DNA of 51,878 bases from an uncultured Lachnospiraceae bacterium (GTDB lineage: Bacteria > Bacillota > Clostridia > Lachnospirales > Lachnospiraceae): assembly GCA_910579425.1 (NCBI GenBank), contig CAJTVL010000028.1:1-51878 (forward strand), given 5' to 3'. Made by a program: the position numbers and the translations under genes. Each line of letters opens with the position of its first letter. Within the stretch, counting starts at the first letter, position 1. Under the pieces are notes generated by a model. It worked only from the letters and a program-made list of their open reading frames with translations. It was not told where the DNA came from and ran no database searches. Shown one piece after another: positions 27,280 through 36,108 of this stretch.

Positions 27280-27343
27280 AGGATTCGATTGATTGTTTTT
27301 CTTCGAATGAAACATGCCGTGCAATCCGGTAATTGGATAATAT

Positions 27344-28870
27344 ATGATAAAAGATAAAATATTAAAAACCTTATATGCTTTCAGGATCGCGTTTTTTTCT
27401 TCCCTTACCCTTGCTATATGCTGTTCGCAGTATTTCTTTTCGGTCAAGGGAATAGAAAACTCTAACTATCCGCGCATAGGTTTCCCCGAGTATGGAAGCA
27501 AGATTTCCTATGTGGAAATAACAGAAAAACCATTCTACACAGAATCTTCCCGCGAACTGCGAAATCCTAACCGGGAGTTTTATTATATTTACGGCTTCAA
27601 TATTACAGACGAGGAGACGGATTATGTACCAATAATTCAGGACAGGTATCAGGCAGACAAAGATACCTGCCTTACAATGGTGCAGATCAATCTGCAGGCA
27701 TACCGGGACAGGGAGATTACCCCTGCAGGGCTTGCAAATATTGAATCATTATTTTTTGCCCTGGAGGGGATTGACAAACAGCTTATCGTTCGTTTTTTGT
27801 ATGACTGGAGCGGCGAGAGCGAGAAGTATGAACCGGATAGCCTGGATATTGTTTTGAGGCATATGCAGCAGCTTGAAACAACCCTGCGGGGTCACAGCGG
27901 TAAGATATTTACTTTGCAGGGGCTATTTATCGGTAACTGGGGAGAGATGAACAACACAAAGCTTTTTTCTTCCGAGAATATACAGCGTCTTTCGTCACAG
28001 CTTGCAGCGGTGACGGAGGAGTCCACGTATCTGTCGGTCCGGACGCCTGCTCAGTGGCGGATTATCACAGGACAGCCTGCTCCTTTTGCAGGAAAGTATG
28101 CTAAGAACAGCTTGGCCGGAAGGCTCGGCCTGTTTAATGACGGTATGCTCGGTAATGCGGGGGATTGTGGTACATATGGATCTAGAAGTGCAGTAGAGGT
28201 GGGGAATTTTGAACATTGGAATCGAGAGGAGGAACTGGCGTTTCAGGATCAGCTCTGTCGACAGGCCCCCAATGGAGGCGAGGTTATTAGTGAGAATCCT
28301 TACAATGATTTTGACAATGCGTTGAAGGATTTGGCAACGATGCATGTAACTTATTTAAACAGGGATTATGACAGAAATGTATTTGAAAAATGGAAAAAAA
28401 CAATAGTTCAGGAGGATAGCTGTTTTGATGGTATGGACGGGCTGACTTATATAAAGCGGCATTTAGGGTATCGATTATTGATCACAGATACGGCTCTGGG
28501 ATACGAATTTCCGGATCCATATTTTTCTGTGGACATCCTGCTGAGAAATGTGGGTTTTGCGCCAATTTATAAGAAGCATGAGATAAAACTGTATCTCTAC
28601 AGCCAGGAAAAAGAACATCTGTTGTCCTATGATCCGAAAAGAGATTTAAGCGGGCTTGCGGGAGGGAATGAAGCGGAAAAGACAGAGATTTTGCATATGG
28701 AAATCCCTATAAAAGATCTTCAGCAGACCGAATACGAACTGTTTTTTTCGATTACAGATATCGATTCTGGGAAGAGGATTTTTTTAGCCAATGAGCAGGA
28801 TGCAGGAGCATATGGATACCCGGCAGGAAAAATAAAACTGCATGAGGTGAGGATTGAAGATTTGTTTTGA
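27344..28870 (+). CDS. DUF4874/DUF4832 protein, copy 2 (membrane-anchored or secreted)
   Basis: The 508 aa protein has an N-terminal signal anchor (about 12-33), so its body lies outside the membrane. It shares the key blocks of copy 1 in the same order: VQINLQAYRD, IVRFLYDWSG, LQGLFIGNWGEMNNTKLF, FNDGML, GTYGS, MHVTYLNRDYDR and YIKRHLGYRL. It adds a beta-rich C-terminal part (about 385-508). The fold is predicted to be a glycosidase-like TIM barrel with the Glu of NWGEM as candidate catalyst. It is the last gene of the locus, 64 bases after the flippase. No intrinsic terminator is visible after it. Confidence 0.75.
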   Translation: MIKDKILKTLYAFRIAFFSSLTLAICCSQYFFSVKGIENSNYPRIGFPEYGSKISYVEITEKPFYTESSRELRNPNREFYYIYGFNITDEETDYVPIIQDRYQADKDTCLTMVQINLQAYRDREITPAGLANIESLFFALEGIDKQLIVRFLYDWSGESEKYEPDSLDIVLRHMQQLETTLRGHSGKIFTLQGLFIGNWGEMNNTKLFSSENIQRLSSQLAAVTEESTYLSVRTPAQWRIITGQPAPFAGKYAKNSLAGRLGLFNDGMLGNAGDCGTYGSRSAVEVGNFEHWNREEELAFQDQLCRQAPNGGEVISENPYNDFDNALKDLATMHVTYLNRDYDRNVFEKWKKTIVQEDSCFDGMDGLTYIKRHLGYRLLITDTALGYEFPDPYFSVDILLRNVGFAPIYKKHEIKLYLYSQEKEHLLSYDPKRDLSGLAGGNEAEKTEILHMEIPIKDLQQTEYELFFSITDIDSGKRIFLANEQDAGAYGYPAGKIKLHEVRIEDLF

Positions 28871-28913
28871 TTGGAGCACTTCCTAAGAATTTATTAATCT
28901 CATCCTCCGATCC

Positions 28914-28940
28914 TTGACGGGGAAAAGGCAATATTATAAC
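28914..28940 (+). promoter_or_regulatory. Possible promoter of the GntR-ABC operon
   Basis: TTGACG (28914-28919) is followed after 15 bases by TATAAC (28935-28940). The spacing is shorter than the usual 17, so the match is tentative. The palindromic operator begins four bases downstream, where a bound repressor would block initiation. Confidence 0.4.
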
Positions 28941-28943
28941 ATG

Positions 28944-28968
28944 AGTGTATTAAGATGATTAGTACACT
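28944..28968. promoter_or_regulatory. Inverted-repeat operator, probably for the GntR/YtrA regulator
   Basis: Two 10-base arms, AGTGTATTAA and TTAGTACACT, flank GATGA and match at nine of ten positions. GTGTA...TACAC half-sites are the kind bound by YtrA-subfamily GntR dimers. The site lies about 90 bases before the regulator's ATG, consistent with autoregulation. An ATG inside it (28955) would extend the regulator's frame, but the family start lies further on. Confidence 0.62.
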
Positions 28969-29056
28969 TGGAAAAGCAGAGCGGGAGCCGCAGGCGAAAG
29001 AAGGCTTTGTCTGCCATACTCAGTGCGCGTGCAAAAACACGCAGATGGGAGCTAAT

Positions 29057-29422
29057 ATGATTTTCATAGATTACCGAGACGCCAGACCTATCTATGAACA
29101 GGTAACGGACCGGTTTAAGATGTTGATTCTGCGGGGGGTACTGTGCCCGGACGAAAAAATCCCCTCTGTACGCAGCCTGGCAGTGGATTTGTCCATCAAC
29201 CCTAACACCATCCAACGGGCCTATTCCGAACTGGAGAGACAGGGATATATCTATACGGTAAAGGGAAAGGGCAACTTTGTGGCGGATGATAAGGAGCTTT
29301 TCCTGAAATACAAAGAAGAGCTTCTTGCCGGGCTTAAGGACCTCTGCAGGTCCGCTTTTGAGGCGGGGATTACGGAGGAGGAAATCATTCAAAGTATAAA
29401 GGGGGAGAAGGCCAGTGATTGA
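29057..29422 (+). CDS. GntR-family repressor, YtrA subfamily
   Basis: The 121 aa protein has an N-terminal winged helix (about 8-75): PIYEQVTDRFKMLILRGVL, the DNA-reading region IPSVRSLAVDLSINPNTIQRAY split over residues about 36-57, and the wing GYIYTVKGKGNFV. A short helical C-terminal dimerisation tail follows, as in the YtrA subfamily, which usually controls adjacent ABC transporters. I chose the ATG at 29057 because GGGAG lies five bases upstream and it matches where relatives begin. It overlaps the ATPase gene by eight bases, so the two are translationally coupled. Confidence 0.87.
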   Translation: MIFIDYRDARPIYEQVTDRFKMLILRGVLCPDEKIPSVRSLAVDLSINPNTIQRAYSELERQGYIYTVKGKGNFVADDKELFLKYKEELLAGLKDLCRSAFEAGITEEEIIQSIKGEKASD

Positions 29423-30320
29423 GATTAAGAATGTGACTAAGTCATTTGATCATATCAGGGCAGTGGATGATGTGAGCGTGACGATCAGGGAAAATACGGT
29501 GTTTGGCCTGATCGGAACCAACGGAGCGGGCAAGAGCACGGTGCTTCGGATGGTGGCGGGAGTGCTCAGGCAGGAGACAGGTGAAATCATCATTGACGGC
29601 AAACCGGTTTTTGACAATATGGAGGTGAAGAAGAAAATTTACTTCATTGCGGATGAGCCCTACTTCTTTGCCAACTGCAATGCAATAGATATGCAAAAAT
29701 ATTTAAGCAGTGTGTACCCGGATTTTGCAGCGGTGGATTACTATAATTATCTGATGAATTTCGGATTGGACAAAAAAAGAAAGGTCAACACCTATTCCAA
29801 GGGAATGAAGAAGCAGCTTGCCCTGATCTGCGGAGTATGCAGCAATACCAAGTATCTGCTCTGCGACGAGACCTTTGACGGTCTTGATCCGGTGATGAGA
29901 CAGGGGATCAAGAGTATTTTTGCCAGCGAGATGGAGCGCAGGGGGATGACGCCGGTGATTGCCTCCCACAACCTTCGGGAACTGGAGGACATCTGCGACC
30001 ATGTAGGCCTGCTCCACAAGGGCGGTGTCCTGCTCTCCAAGGATCTGGAGGATATGAAATGTAACATCCAGAAGATACAGTGCGTCTTTAAGACCACAGA
30101 GGACGAGGCAAAGGCAATTTCCGCGCTGGATATTATGAAGAATGAAAAGAGAGGCTCCTTAAATGTCCTTACCGTGCGTGGGAACAAGGCGGAGATCATG
30201 GCAATTTTCGCCACGGTAAACACCATATTCTTTGAGGCGCTGCCTCTCTCCCTTGAGGAGATATTTATCAGTGAAACGGAGGTAGTGGGTTATGACATCA
30301 AAAAGCTCATTCTTGGCTAA
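29415..30320 (+). CDS. ABC transporter ATP-binding protein
   Basis: The 301 aa cytoplasmic ATPase has Walker A GTNGAGKST (about 35-43), a Q-loop region, the non-classical signature YSKGMKKQLAL, and Walker B YLLCDETFDGLDP with a His switch in ASHNLRELED. It pairs with the permease at 30292. In YtrA-controlled systems such transporters often respond to cell-envelope stress or peptide antibiotics; that is a family-level inference. The start is a GTG inside the end of the GntR gene. The signature has SKG rather than SGG, which is common in this group. Confidence 0.9.
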   Translation: MIEIKNVTKSFDHIRAVDDVSVTIRENTVFGLIGTNGAGKSTVLRMVAGVLRQETGEIIIDGKPVFDNMEVKKKIYFIADEPYFFANCNAIDMQKYLSSVYPDFAAVDYYNYLMNFGLDKKRKVNTYSKGMKKQLALICGVCSNTKYLLCDETFDGLDPVMRQGIKSIFASEMERRGMTPVIASHNLRELEDICDHVGLLHKGGVLLSKDLEDMKCNIQKIQCVFKTTEDEAKAISALDIMKNEKRGSLNVLTVRGNKAEIMAIFATVNTIFFEALPLSLEEIFISETEVVGYDIKKLILG

Positions 30321-32583
30321 TTTGAGAGAAAATAACAAGAGAAGACTGTGGGTCTGGGTTATATCGGCTCTGGTTTTTGTGCTGGCCTTTCCGATCCTGC
30401 TCTCCATTATGATCAGCCAGATCAAAACGGGGTCGGCCTATTTAAAGGAGTCATTCAGTGCAGAGGTAGCAGAGGAAATCCTTCATGAAAGGCTGCTGGA
30501 TGCAATGAGGGGGCAGCTTGGATTTTCGGTCAAGATGGTCGGCGCCGGGATTCTTGCCGTAATCAGTGCGATCCAGGGATTTTCTTATCTCTACAGCAGG
30601 AAAAAGATGGATTTTTATATGGGGATGCCGGTGAAAAGAAGTAAGCGTTTCCTGATCATCTGGTTAAATGGCATTCTGCTCTATGTAGTGCCGGCCCTTT
30701 TGGGGCTTGTCATCGAGATACTGATCGCAGCCGGAAACGGGGCAATGGATGTGACGGTGGCTTACAGCGCCTTTTGCGGCTCTCTGGTTCATTTTGTTTT
30801 TTATCTTAGTATTTATCACCTTTCGCTTCTGGCGGTAATGCTGACGGGAAATGTGATTATTACCTGCTGCGGTATTTTGGTGCTTTTCCTGTATGAATAT
30901 GCGGTAAGGTGGATGGTGGGAAGCTATCAGTCTTTCTTTTTCCGTTATTTTGATTATTATAATACGAGGACAGAGCCTGTTTTTTCTCCCTTCGCTATAT
31001 ATAGCAGCCTGGCCGATACCTTTGCATATGAAAACAGACTGGATCCCAAGGCCTTTGCGGGCCTGCTGCTGTTTGGCCTGCTCACAGGGGCGGCTGCGTA
31101 TTTCTGTTATCGGAAGCGCCCGGCAGAGGCGGCCGGAAAGGCCATGACCTTTGAGGTTACCAAACCGGTGATCAAGATACTGCTTACGATTCCTGCATCG
31201 CTTTTGGCAGGGATGGTAATCGGAGAGACGGTAGGCTATGAACCGGAGGTTTCCTCTGACGGCATGGGATATATGGTTCTGGCCATTCTGCTTGTGGTGG
31301 TGATCGGAAGCGGCGTGATACAGGTGATTTATGAATTTGATTTAAAGGGAGCCCTGCACAAAAAGCTCCATATTCTGATCAGCGGGGCGGCTGTGGCATT
31401 GATCTTTCTTATTTTCCACAATGATCTGTTTGGATATGACCGCTATGTGCCGAGGCCGGAACAGGTGGAGAGTATCGCCTTTGTGCCGGAGCTCTATGAG
31501 CAGTCCATGAGCAACACATACTTTGACAAGCAGGGGCATTATCTGTCCGATACGGAGTATGCTGACCAAAATATGTATCTGCATGATGTGGAGGCGGTCT
31601 GTACTCTGGCCAGGCATTCTATCGACGAGTATGATAAAGTAGCTGCGGATCTTCAGAAAAATTATGATGAGGAGAAGGCAGGCCGATGGTCCCGAAGTAC
31701 ATTGATTTATCGGTTAAAAAGCGGAAAAACGGTTTGCCGCAGGCTCATGGTAAATGTAGATGATGAGGCTGCAATCGGGCTTCTCGATCAAATTATGGGA
31801 TCTGACGAATTCAAAAAGGGGTACATGATCGGGGCCTCAGAGCAGGTAAAAAATATGCTGCGGGAGGAAGGCCGGCATAAGGTGAAAGCCGACTATGGCA
31901 ATATGGTTTACTGGAAGGACATGAGCCGGCAGGAAGCCATCGAGCTTTTGGAGCTCTATCAGAGGGATCTTTCCCGTGCCAACTTTACCAACATCAGGGA
32001 AAACGTGCCGGACGGGATGATACGTCTTCAGATCACGGAGGACCTTTCCGGCGGCAGAAGGAAGTATGGAACGAGTTATGACGGCGTTACCAGAACCACG
32101 TATCTCAATATCAATGTTTATCCGTTTTATGAGGAATGTATGGGGTATCTGAAGGAGCATGGTTATTACATGGAGAATCAGCTTGATCCGGAGGATGTGG
32201 CCTATATTCAGATTATGAACAGGAATATGGAAAGCTATCGGGAACTGGAAAAGCAGATGGGGATTACAGAAGATGCTCTGGCCGTGAAGGAAGGGGTTTT
32301 CACATCCGAATACGAGGATGCGGACAGGATTGATACCCGCGTGTACAAAGAGTACCGGGGGGAAGAGGAAATCCGCCAAATTGCTTCCTGCTGTTATCCT
32401 GTGGATTTCATAGACTCCTATGACTGGGACAGAGGCATAGAGACAGACAATGATTATGTGGTTTACGTATATTTTAATACGGACAGCCCTATGACCAAAA
32501 GCTATGGAACCAGTGCGCAGTACAGCTTCCTGAAAGGGAATATTCCGGAATTTGTGGCCGGGGATACGGCTTATCGGGAATAA
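30292..32583 (+). CDS. Large ABC transporter permease with C-terminal DUF6449-like domain
   Basis: The 763 aa protein has an ABC-2-type N-terminal half with about 9-10 membrane helices (about 20-380), including FSYLYSRKKMDFYMGMPVKRSKRF, a motif shared by these permeases (split here over residues 98-121). A C-terminal half of about 380 residues is probably extracytoplasmic and resembles DUF6449. It overlaps the ATPase gene by 29 bases, so the two form one transporter. The substrate is unknown. The large soluble domain may sense or hold a ligand, as in envelope-stress transporters. Confidence 0.8.
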   Translation: MTSKSSFLANLRENNKRRLWVWVISALVFVLAFPILLSIMISQIKTGSAYLKESFSAEVAEEILHERLLDAMRGQLGFSVKMVGAGILAVISAIQGFSYLYSRKKMDFYMGMPVKRSKRFLIIWLNGILLYVVPALLGLVIEILIAAGNGAMDVTVAYSAFCGSLVHFVFYLSIYHLSLLAVMLTGNVIITCCGILVLFLYEYAVRWMVGSYQSFFFRYFDYYNTRTEPVFSPFAIYSSLADTFAYENRLDPKAFAGLLLFGLLTGAAAYFCYRKRPAEAAGKAMTFEVTKPVIKILLTIPASLLAGMVIGETVGYEPEVSSDGMGYMVLAILLVVVIGSGVIQVIYEFDLKGALHKKLHILISGAAVALIFLIFHNDLFGYDRYVPRPEQVESIAFVPELYEQSMSNTYFDKQGHYLSDTEYADQNMYLHDVEAVCTLARHSIDEYDKVAADLQKNYDEEKAGRWSRSTLIYRLKSGKTVCRRLMVNVDDEAAIGLLDQIMGSDEFKKGYMIGASEQVKNMLREEGRHKVKADYGNMVYWKDMSRQEAIELLELYQRDLSRANFTNIRENVPDGMIRLQITEDLSGGRRKYGTSYDGVTRTTYLNINVYPFYEECMGYLKEHGYYMENQLDPEDVAYIQIMNRNMESYRELEKQMGITEDALAVKEGVFTSEYEDADRIDTRVYKEYRGEEEIRQIASCCYPVDFIDSYDWDRGIETDNDYVVYVYFNTDSPMTKSYGTSAQYSFLKGNIPEFVAGDTAYRE

Positions 32584-32602
32584 ATTCCGCAGGAAAATTC
32601 AG

Positions 32603-32618
32603 TAGGAATATATTCCTA
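32603..32618. promoter_or_regulatory. Perfect 16-base palindrome before the GT-C operon
   Basis: TAGGAATATATTCCTA is an exact palindrome. It is followed by a smaller dyad CCTAT-GGA-ATAGG (32616-32628), so the CCTA arm can pair two ways. It lies 20 bases after the permease stop and about 30 bases before a -35 element. It could be an operator for an unidentified dimeric regulator. It has no U tract and is not an intrinsic terminator. Confidence 0.45.
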
Positions 32619-32646
32619 TGGAATAGGGGAATCGGTCAGGCAGGTG

Positions 32647-32675
32647 TTGCTTTTAAGGGAAGAAATGGATATACT
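32647..32675 (+). promoter_or_regulatory. Promoter of the GT-C glycosyltransferase operon
   Basis: TTGCTT (32647-32652) and TATACT (32670-32675) are separated by 17 bases. The start point would be near 32682, giving a leader of about 45 nt before the ATG at 32727. Confidence 0.55.
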
Positions 32676-32726
32676 GTGATTAAGGGTATTTGTTAAATGG
32701 ACACGGCGTGATTATGATTATAAACT

Positions 32727-33944
32727 ATGCGCAGAATGAGAGGAAAGATGGAAGAACGGATCATAGACAGAATGATGCTCCGGGAGGCAAAAATCGGAAA
32801 AGCAAGAGTGCGGGCAGTAGATTTGGTATTTATCCTGTGTCTTTTCCTCTTTGCCTTTCTGATCAGATGGAAGCTGATGCCTATAGAGTCGGCGGATTAC
32901 TGGGGGTTTTTGAAGGGATGGATGGAGCAGATACGAAGCGATGGAGGTTTTCCTTCTCTGGGCCGTCAAATATCCAACTATACCTCCCCTTATATGTATC
33001 TCATGTGTCTGGTTTCCTATCTGACAGAGAATGATCTGTATGGACTAAAGCTCCTCTCCATTGCCTTTGATTATCTGGGCAGTATCGCTATGTTTTTGAT
33101 CATTTACCGGTTGAGCGGCAGTCTGAGGAAATCAATCCTCGGAATGGCCGCTCTTCTCCTGTCCCCAACAGTGATACTGGATGGCGCCTACTGGTGCCAG
33201 TGCGATATGATTTACACGACATTTCTTTTGTTTGCCCTGTATTATCTTTTGAAGGGCCACAGCGGACGGTGCCTTTTGTTTGTGGGGATTTCCTTTTCCT
33301 TTAAGCTGCAGGCAGTTTTTCTGGTTCCTTTTTTACTGATTCTCTGGCTAAAAAAAAGGACGGTGAAGCTGAGAGACTTTTTGTGGATACCCGCCATATA
33401 TGTGCTCAGCGCGATTCCTGCCTGGGCCATGGGACGCAGCCTGAAGGAATTATTGCTGATTTATTTTGACCAGACCAATACCTATCCATGGGGAACACTG
33501 GAATATCCCAATATTTACGCGCTTTTGGGGGAAGCCATGCCGGATCTGCGCCATGCCGGGGAGGTGAGCGGGGCGGGAACCTTTATGACCATGATGCTTC
33601 TGGGATGTATTGCCTATTACTTTTATACCAAAAAGGTGGAGCTCAACGGGGACTTGACGATTACCCTGGCGCTTTTTACCGTGGCCCTTACCGTGTATTG
33701 TCTTCCTCATATGCATGACAGATACGGCTTTCTGATTGATCTGCTTGCCATTCCCTATGGAGTTATGAGGGGAAGGCGGCTTCCTGTGACCTGCGGCTTC
33801 ATGCTAATATCCCTGCTCACCTTCATGCCCTATCTGATCGCAGTACATATCGTGCCGCTGCAGTACCTGGCAATCGCCCAGCTTGGACTGATCGTCTATG
33901 TTGGGGCGGATTTGTATGGTTTGGTTCAGAAGCATGCGCAATAG
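32727..33944 (+). CDS. GT-C mannosyltransferase-like membrane protein (Gpi18/GT87-like)
   Basis: The 405 aa protein has about 10 membrane helices. Marks of the group are ESADYWGFLKGW in the first outer loop with the catalytic-type Asp, DGAYWCQCDMIYTTFLL near residue 152, SFSFKLQAVF near 190, and PHMHDRYGF near 330. Relatives annotated as Gpi18-like or GT87 use polyprenyl-phosphate-linked hexose at the outer face. The start is uncertain: ATGs at 32727, 32736 and 32748 are all possible and none has an ideal ribosome site (AGAGGA lies three to four bases before 32748). It overlaps no upstream gene and leads a three-gene operon. Confidence 0.78.
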   Translation: MRRMRGKMEERIIDRMMLREAKIGKARVRAVDLVFILCLFLFAFLIRWKLMPIESADYWGFLKGWMEQIRSDGGFPSLGRQISNYTSPYMYLMCLVSYLTENDLYGLKLLSIAFDYLGSIAMFLIIYRLSGSLRKSILGMAALLLSPTVILDGAYWCQCDMIYTTFLLFALYYLLKGHSGRCLLFVGISFSFKLQAVFLVPFLLILWLKKRTVKLRDFLWIPAIYVLSAIPAWAMGRSLKELLLIYFDQTNTYPWGTLEYPNIYALLGEAMPDLRHAGEVSGAGTFMTMMLLGCIAYYFYTKKVELNGDLTITLALFTVALTVYCLPHMHDRYGFLIDLLAIPYGVMRGRRLPVTCGFMLISLLTFMPYLIAVHIVPLQYLAIAQLGLIVYVGADLYGLVQKHAQ

Positions 33945-33957
33945 GGGAGAAAAGTCC

Positions 33958-36093
33958 ATGGGGAGGAAATTGAATTTCAAAAAAGGATGCAGATATTTAT
34001 GGCTGCCTGCAGTTGTACTTCTGATCGAGGTGTTTTTCTTTAATTACAGGCACTGGGAGTCTATTGGCAATCAGGAAATATCCGGGGAATCCCTAAACGG
34101 CAGACTTCATTTCGGAAGCGGCTACCTGCAGACCGGCGGAAATACTTATCTGGCGGGGGAAGGCGGCTTAGAGATTTTGGTGGAAGGAATCGGGGAAGAA
34201 CTGAAAAACGCCTGTATCCGTATCCGGATGCTGAACAGTGAAAAGGACAAGGAAAGTCCTGTTGTGATCCGTCAGTTGGTAACAGATGAATCACATCAGC
34301 TATTTTATGAGCTGCCCAGGCGGGAAGTATGGGCGGGAGAAGAAAGAAGCGCCTATATGACCTATCATCTCTACGGCAAATGCGGGGATTTACAGATCAT
34401 TCCTCTCCTTGAAAAAGGAGATGAGGTTTCCCTCTCCCTGTCCTTAAATCCGGTGATTCCCCTGTTCTTCTCCTGGGAGAGAGTGTTTGTGACGGGGCTT
34501 CTTCTGGCGCTGGTCTGCCTTTTAAGGCCTGTCTCCATACTGCATCAGATTCCCGCTCTAAAGCCGGGAAAGCTGCAGACGAAAGGCTTTTGGGGCTGTC
34601 CGAAGACGCTTCTCTTTTTTGCGGTTCATGGGGCTTTGTTTTTCTGCCTTACCGGTTTAAATCCCTTTTTTCAACAGGAGACGGGAGGAAATCAAAAGCA
34701 GTATCAAAAGCTGGCCGAAAGCCTGAAGGCGGGAACGTTTTTTGTCATGGAGGAGCCGCCGGAGGTTTTGAAAAATATGGAAAATCCCTATGATTTTGCC
34801 TACCGCAACCAGTTGATGGAGGAGAGCGGGGAAGGGTATCAGTGGGATCATGCCTATTATGAAGGGAAATATTATGTGTATTTCGGCGTGGTTCCCGCAG
34901 TGCTTTTTTACCTGCCCTTTTATCTGCTTACGGGAAGGCATTTGTCAAACCACACCTTGATTTTCCTGTTATCGCTTCTGTTTCTTCTGGGAGTCCTGGG
35001 AGTCATTTATGAACTGATCCGAAAATGGTTTCCGAAAATTTCCCTGGCCTCCTGGTTTCTGGTGACAGAGCTGGTGCTCACAGGGAGCAATGTGATTTAT
35101 ATGACGAAACGGCCTGATCTGTATACAGTGCCTATCCTTTCTGGCCTGTCTTTTGGCATGCTTGGGCTCTGGTGCTTTTTAAAGGCAGTGGAAAAGCAGA
35201 AAATGTCCTGCGTTTATATTGCCCTGGGCTCTTTTCTGACGGCCCTGATTGCCGGGTGCCGTCCCCAACTGTTTGTCTTTGTCATCCCGGCAGTGTTTTT
35301 GCTCACACAACATATGTTATTGTATCCGGAAAAGAAAAGCCCGGCGGGGAGGAAGTTTCCTTTTTGGCCGGCCGTCTCCTTCTTTTTGCCGATGCTGATC
35401 GTGGCGGCAGCGCTAATGTATTATAATTACAGCCGTTTCGGATCTGTTTTTGACTTCGGAGCGAGTTATAATCTTACGTTTAATGACATGAGACGGCGGG
35501 GGTTTCACTTTGACCGGATTCCTCTTGGAATATTTGCCTATCTGTTTGCGCCGGTGCAACTGACAGAACAGTTTCCCTTTGCGCAGGCGATTTATTTTGA
35601 CAGTCAGTATATGGGAGTGACCATACAGGAAGCTACCTATGGAGGGATATTTAGAATCCATCCTTTTGCGTGGTTTTGCCTTCTGCCTTTTCTTCTTTGT
35701 AGGTACTTCCGAAAATATAATCAGAGCGCCTGGAAAATGGCACTGCTGTTTACGGTTTCCGCGATAGGGGTGATCGTGATTGACACCAATATGTCGGGAA
35801 TCCTTATGAGGTATTTCAGTGATTTTTCGGTTTTCTTTATGCTTGCCGGGGCTCTGTCAGCATTTACTTTACTGGAGCGTTTCGGCCTGGAAGCTCCGGC
35901 TTGCCCGGCGAAAGAGCGGCAGGGAAGCGCCGGTTTTTTCAGGGCGGGTATAATCTGGGGCTTATTGTTTTGCCTGGTGGGGAGCCTGGTTTACCAGGGA
36001 ATGATCTTTTTCCTGGATACGGGAGAGTCCCTGCGGGAGCTGCGCCCGGATTTGTATTCCCATGTTAAGTATCTGACGGCTTTTTGGCTGTAG
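33958..36093 (+). CDS. Polytopic membrane glycosyltransferase-like protein
   Basis: The 711 aa protein has one N-terminal helix, a beta-rich outer domain of about 130 residues (about 35-170), then about 11 helices. An outer loop with YQWDHAYYEGKYYVYFGVVP (about 300-320) is a pattern I associate with GT39-like membrane enzymes of Lachnospiraceae. I chose the ATG at 33958 because GGGGAG lies eight bases before it; the frame runs back to 33898 inside the upstream gene. It is flanked by two other GT-C-type genes, so it probably transfers a lipid-linked sugar outside the membrane. The acceptor is unknown. Confidence 0.68.
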   Translation: MGRKLNFKKGCRYLWLPAVVLLIEVFFFNYRHWESIGNQEISGESLNGRLHFGSGYLQTGGNTYLAGEGGLEILVEGIGEELKNACIRIRMLNSEKDKESPVVIRQLVTDESHQLFYELPRREVWAGEERSAYMTYHLYGKCGDLQIIPLLEKGDEVSLSLSLNPVIPLFFSWERVFVTGLLLALVCLLRPVSILHQIPALKPGKLQTKGFWGCPKTLLFFAVHGALFFCLTGLNPFFQQETGGNQKQYQKLAESLKAGTFFVMEEPPEVLKNMENPYDFAYRNQLMEESGEGYQWDHAYYEGKYYVYFGVVPAVLFYLPFYLLTGRHLSNHTLIFLLSLLFLLGVLGVIYELIRKWFPKISLASWFLVTELVLTGSNVIYMTKRPDLYTVPILSGLSFGMLGLWCFLKAVEKQKMSCVYIALGSFLTALIAGCRPQLFVFVIPAVFLLTQHMLLYPEKKSPAGRKFPFWPAVSFFLPMLIVAAALMYYNYSRFGSVFDFGASYNLTFNDMRRRGFHFDRIPLGIFAYLFAPVQLTEQFPFAQAIYFDSQYMGVTIQEATYGGIFRIHPFAWFCLLPFLLCRYFRKYNQSAWKMALLFTVSAIGVIVIDTNMSGILMRYFSDFSVFFMLAGALSAFTLLERFGLEAPACPAKERQGSAGFFRAGIIWGLLFCLVGSLVYQGMIFFLDTGESLRELRPDLYSHVKYLTAFWL

Positions 36094-36108
36094 GGAGGAG
36101 GAAGGGAT

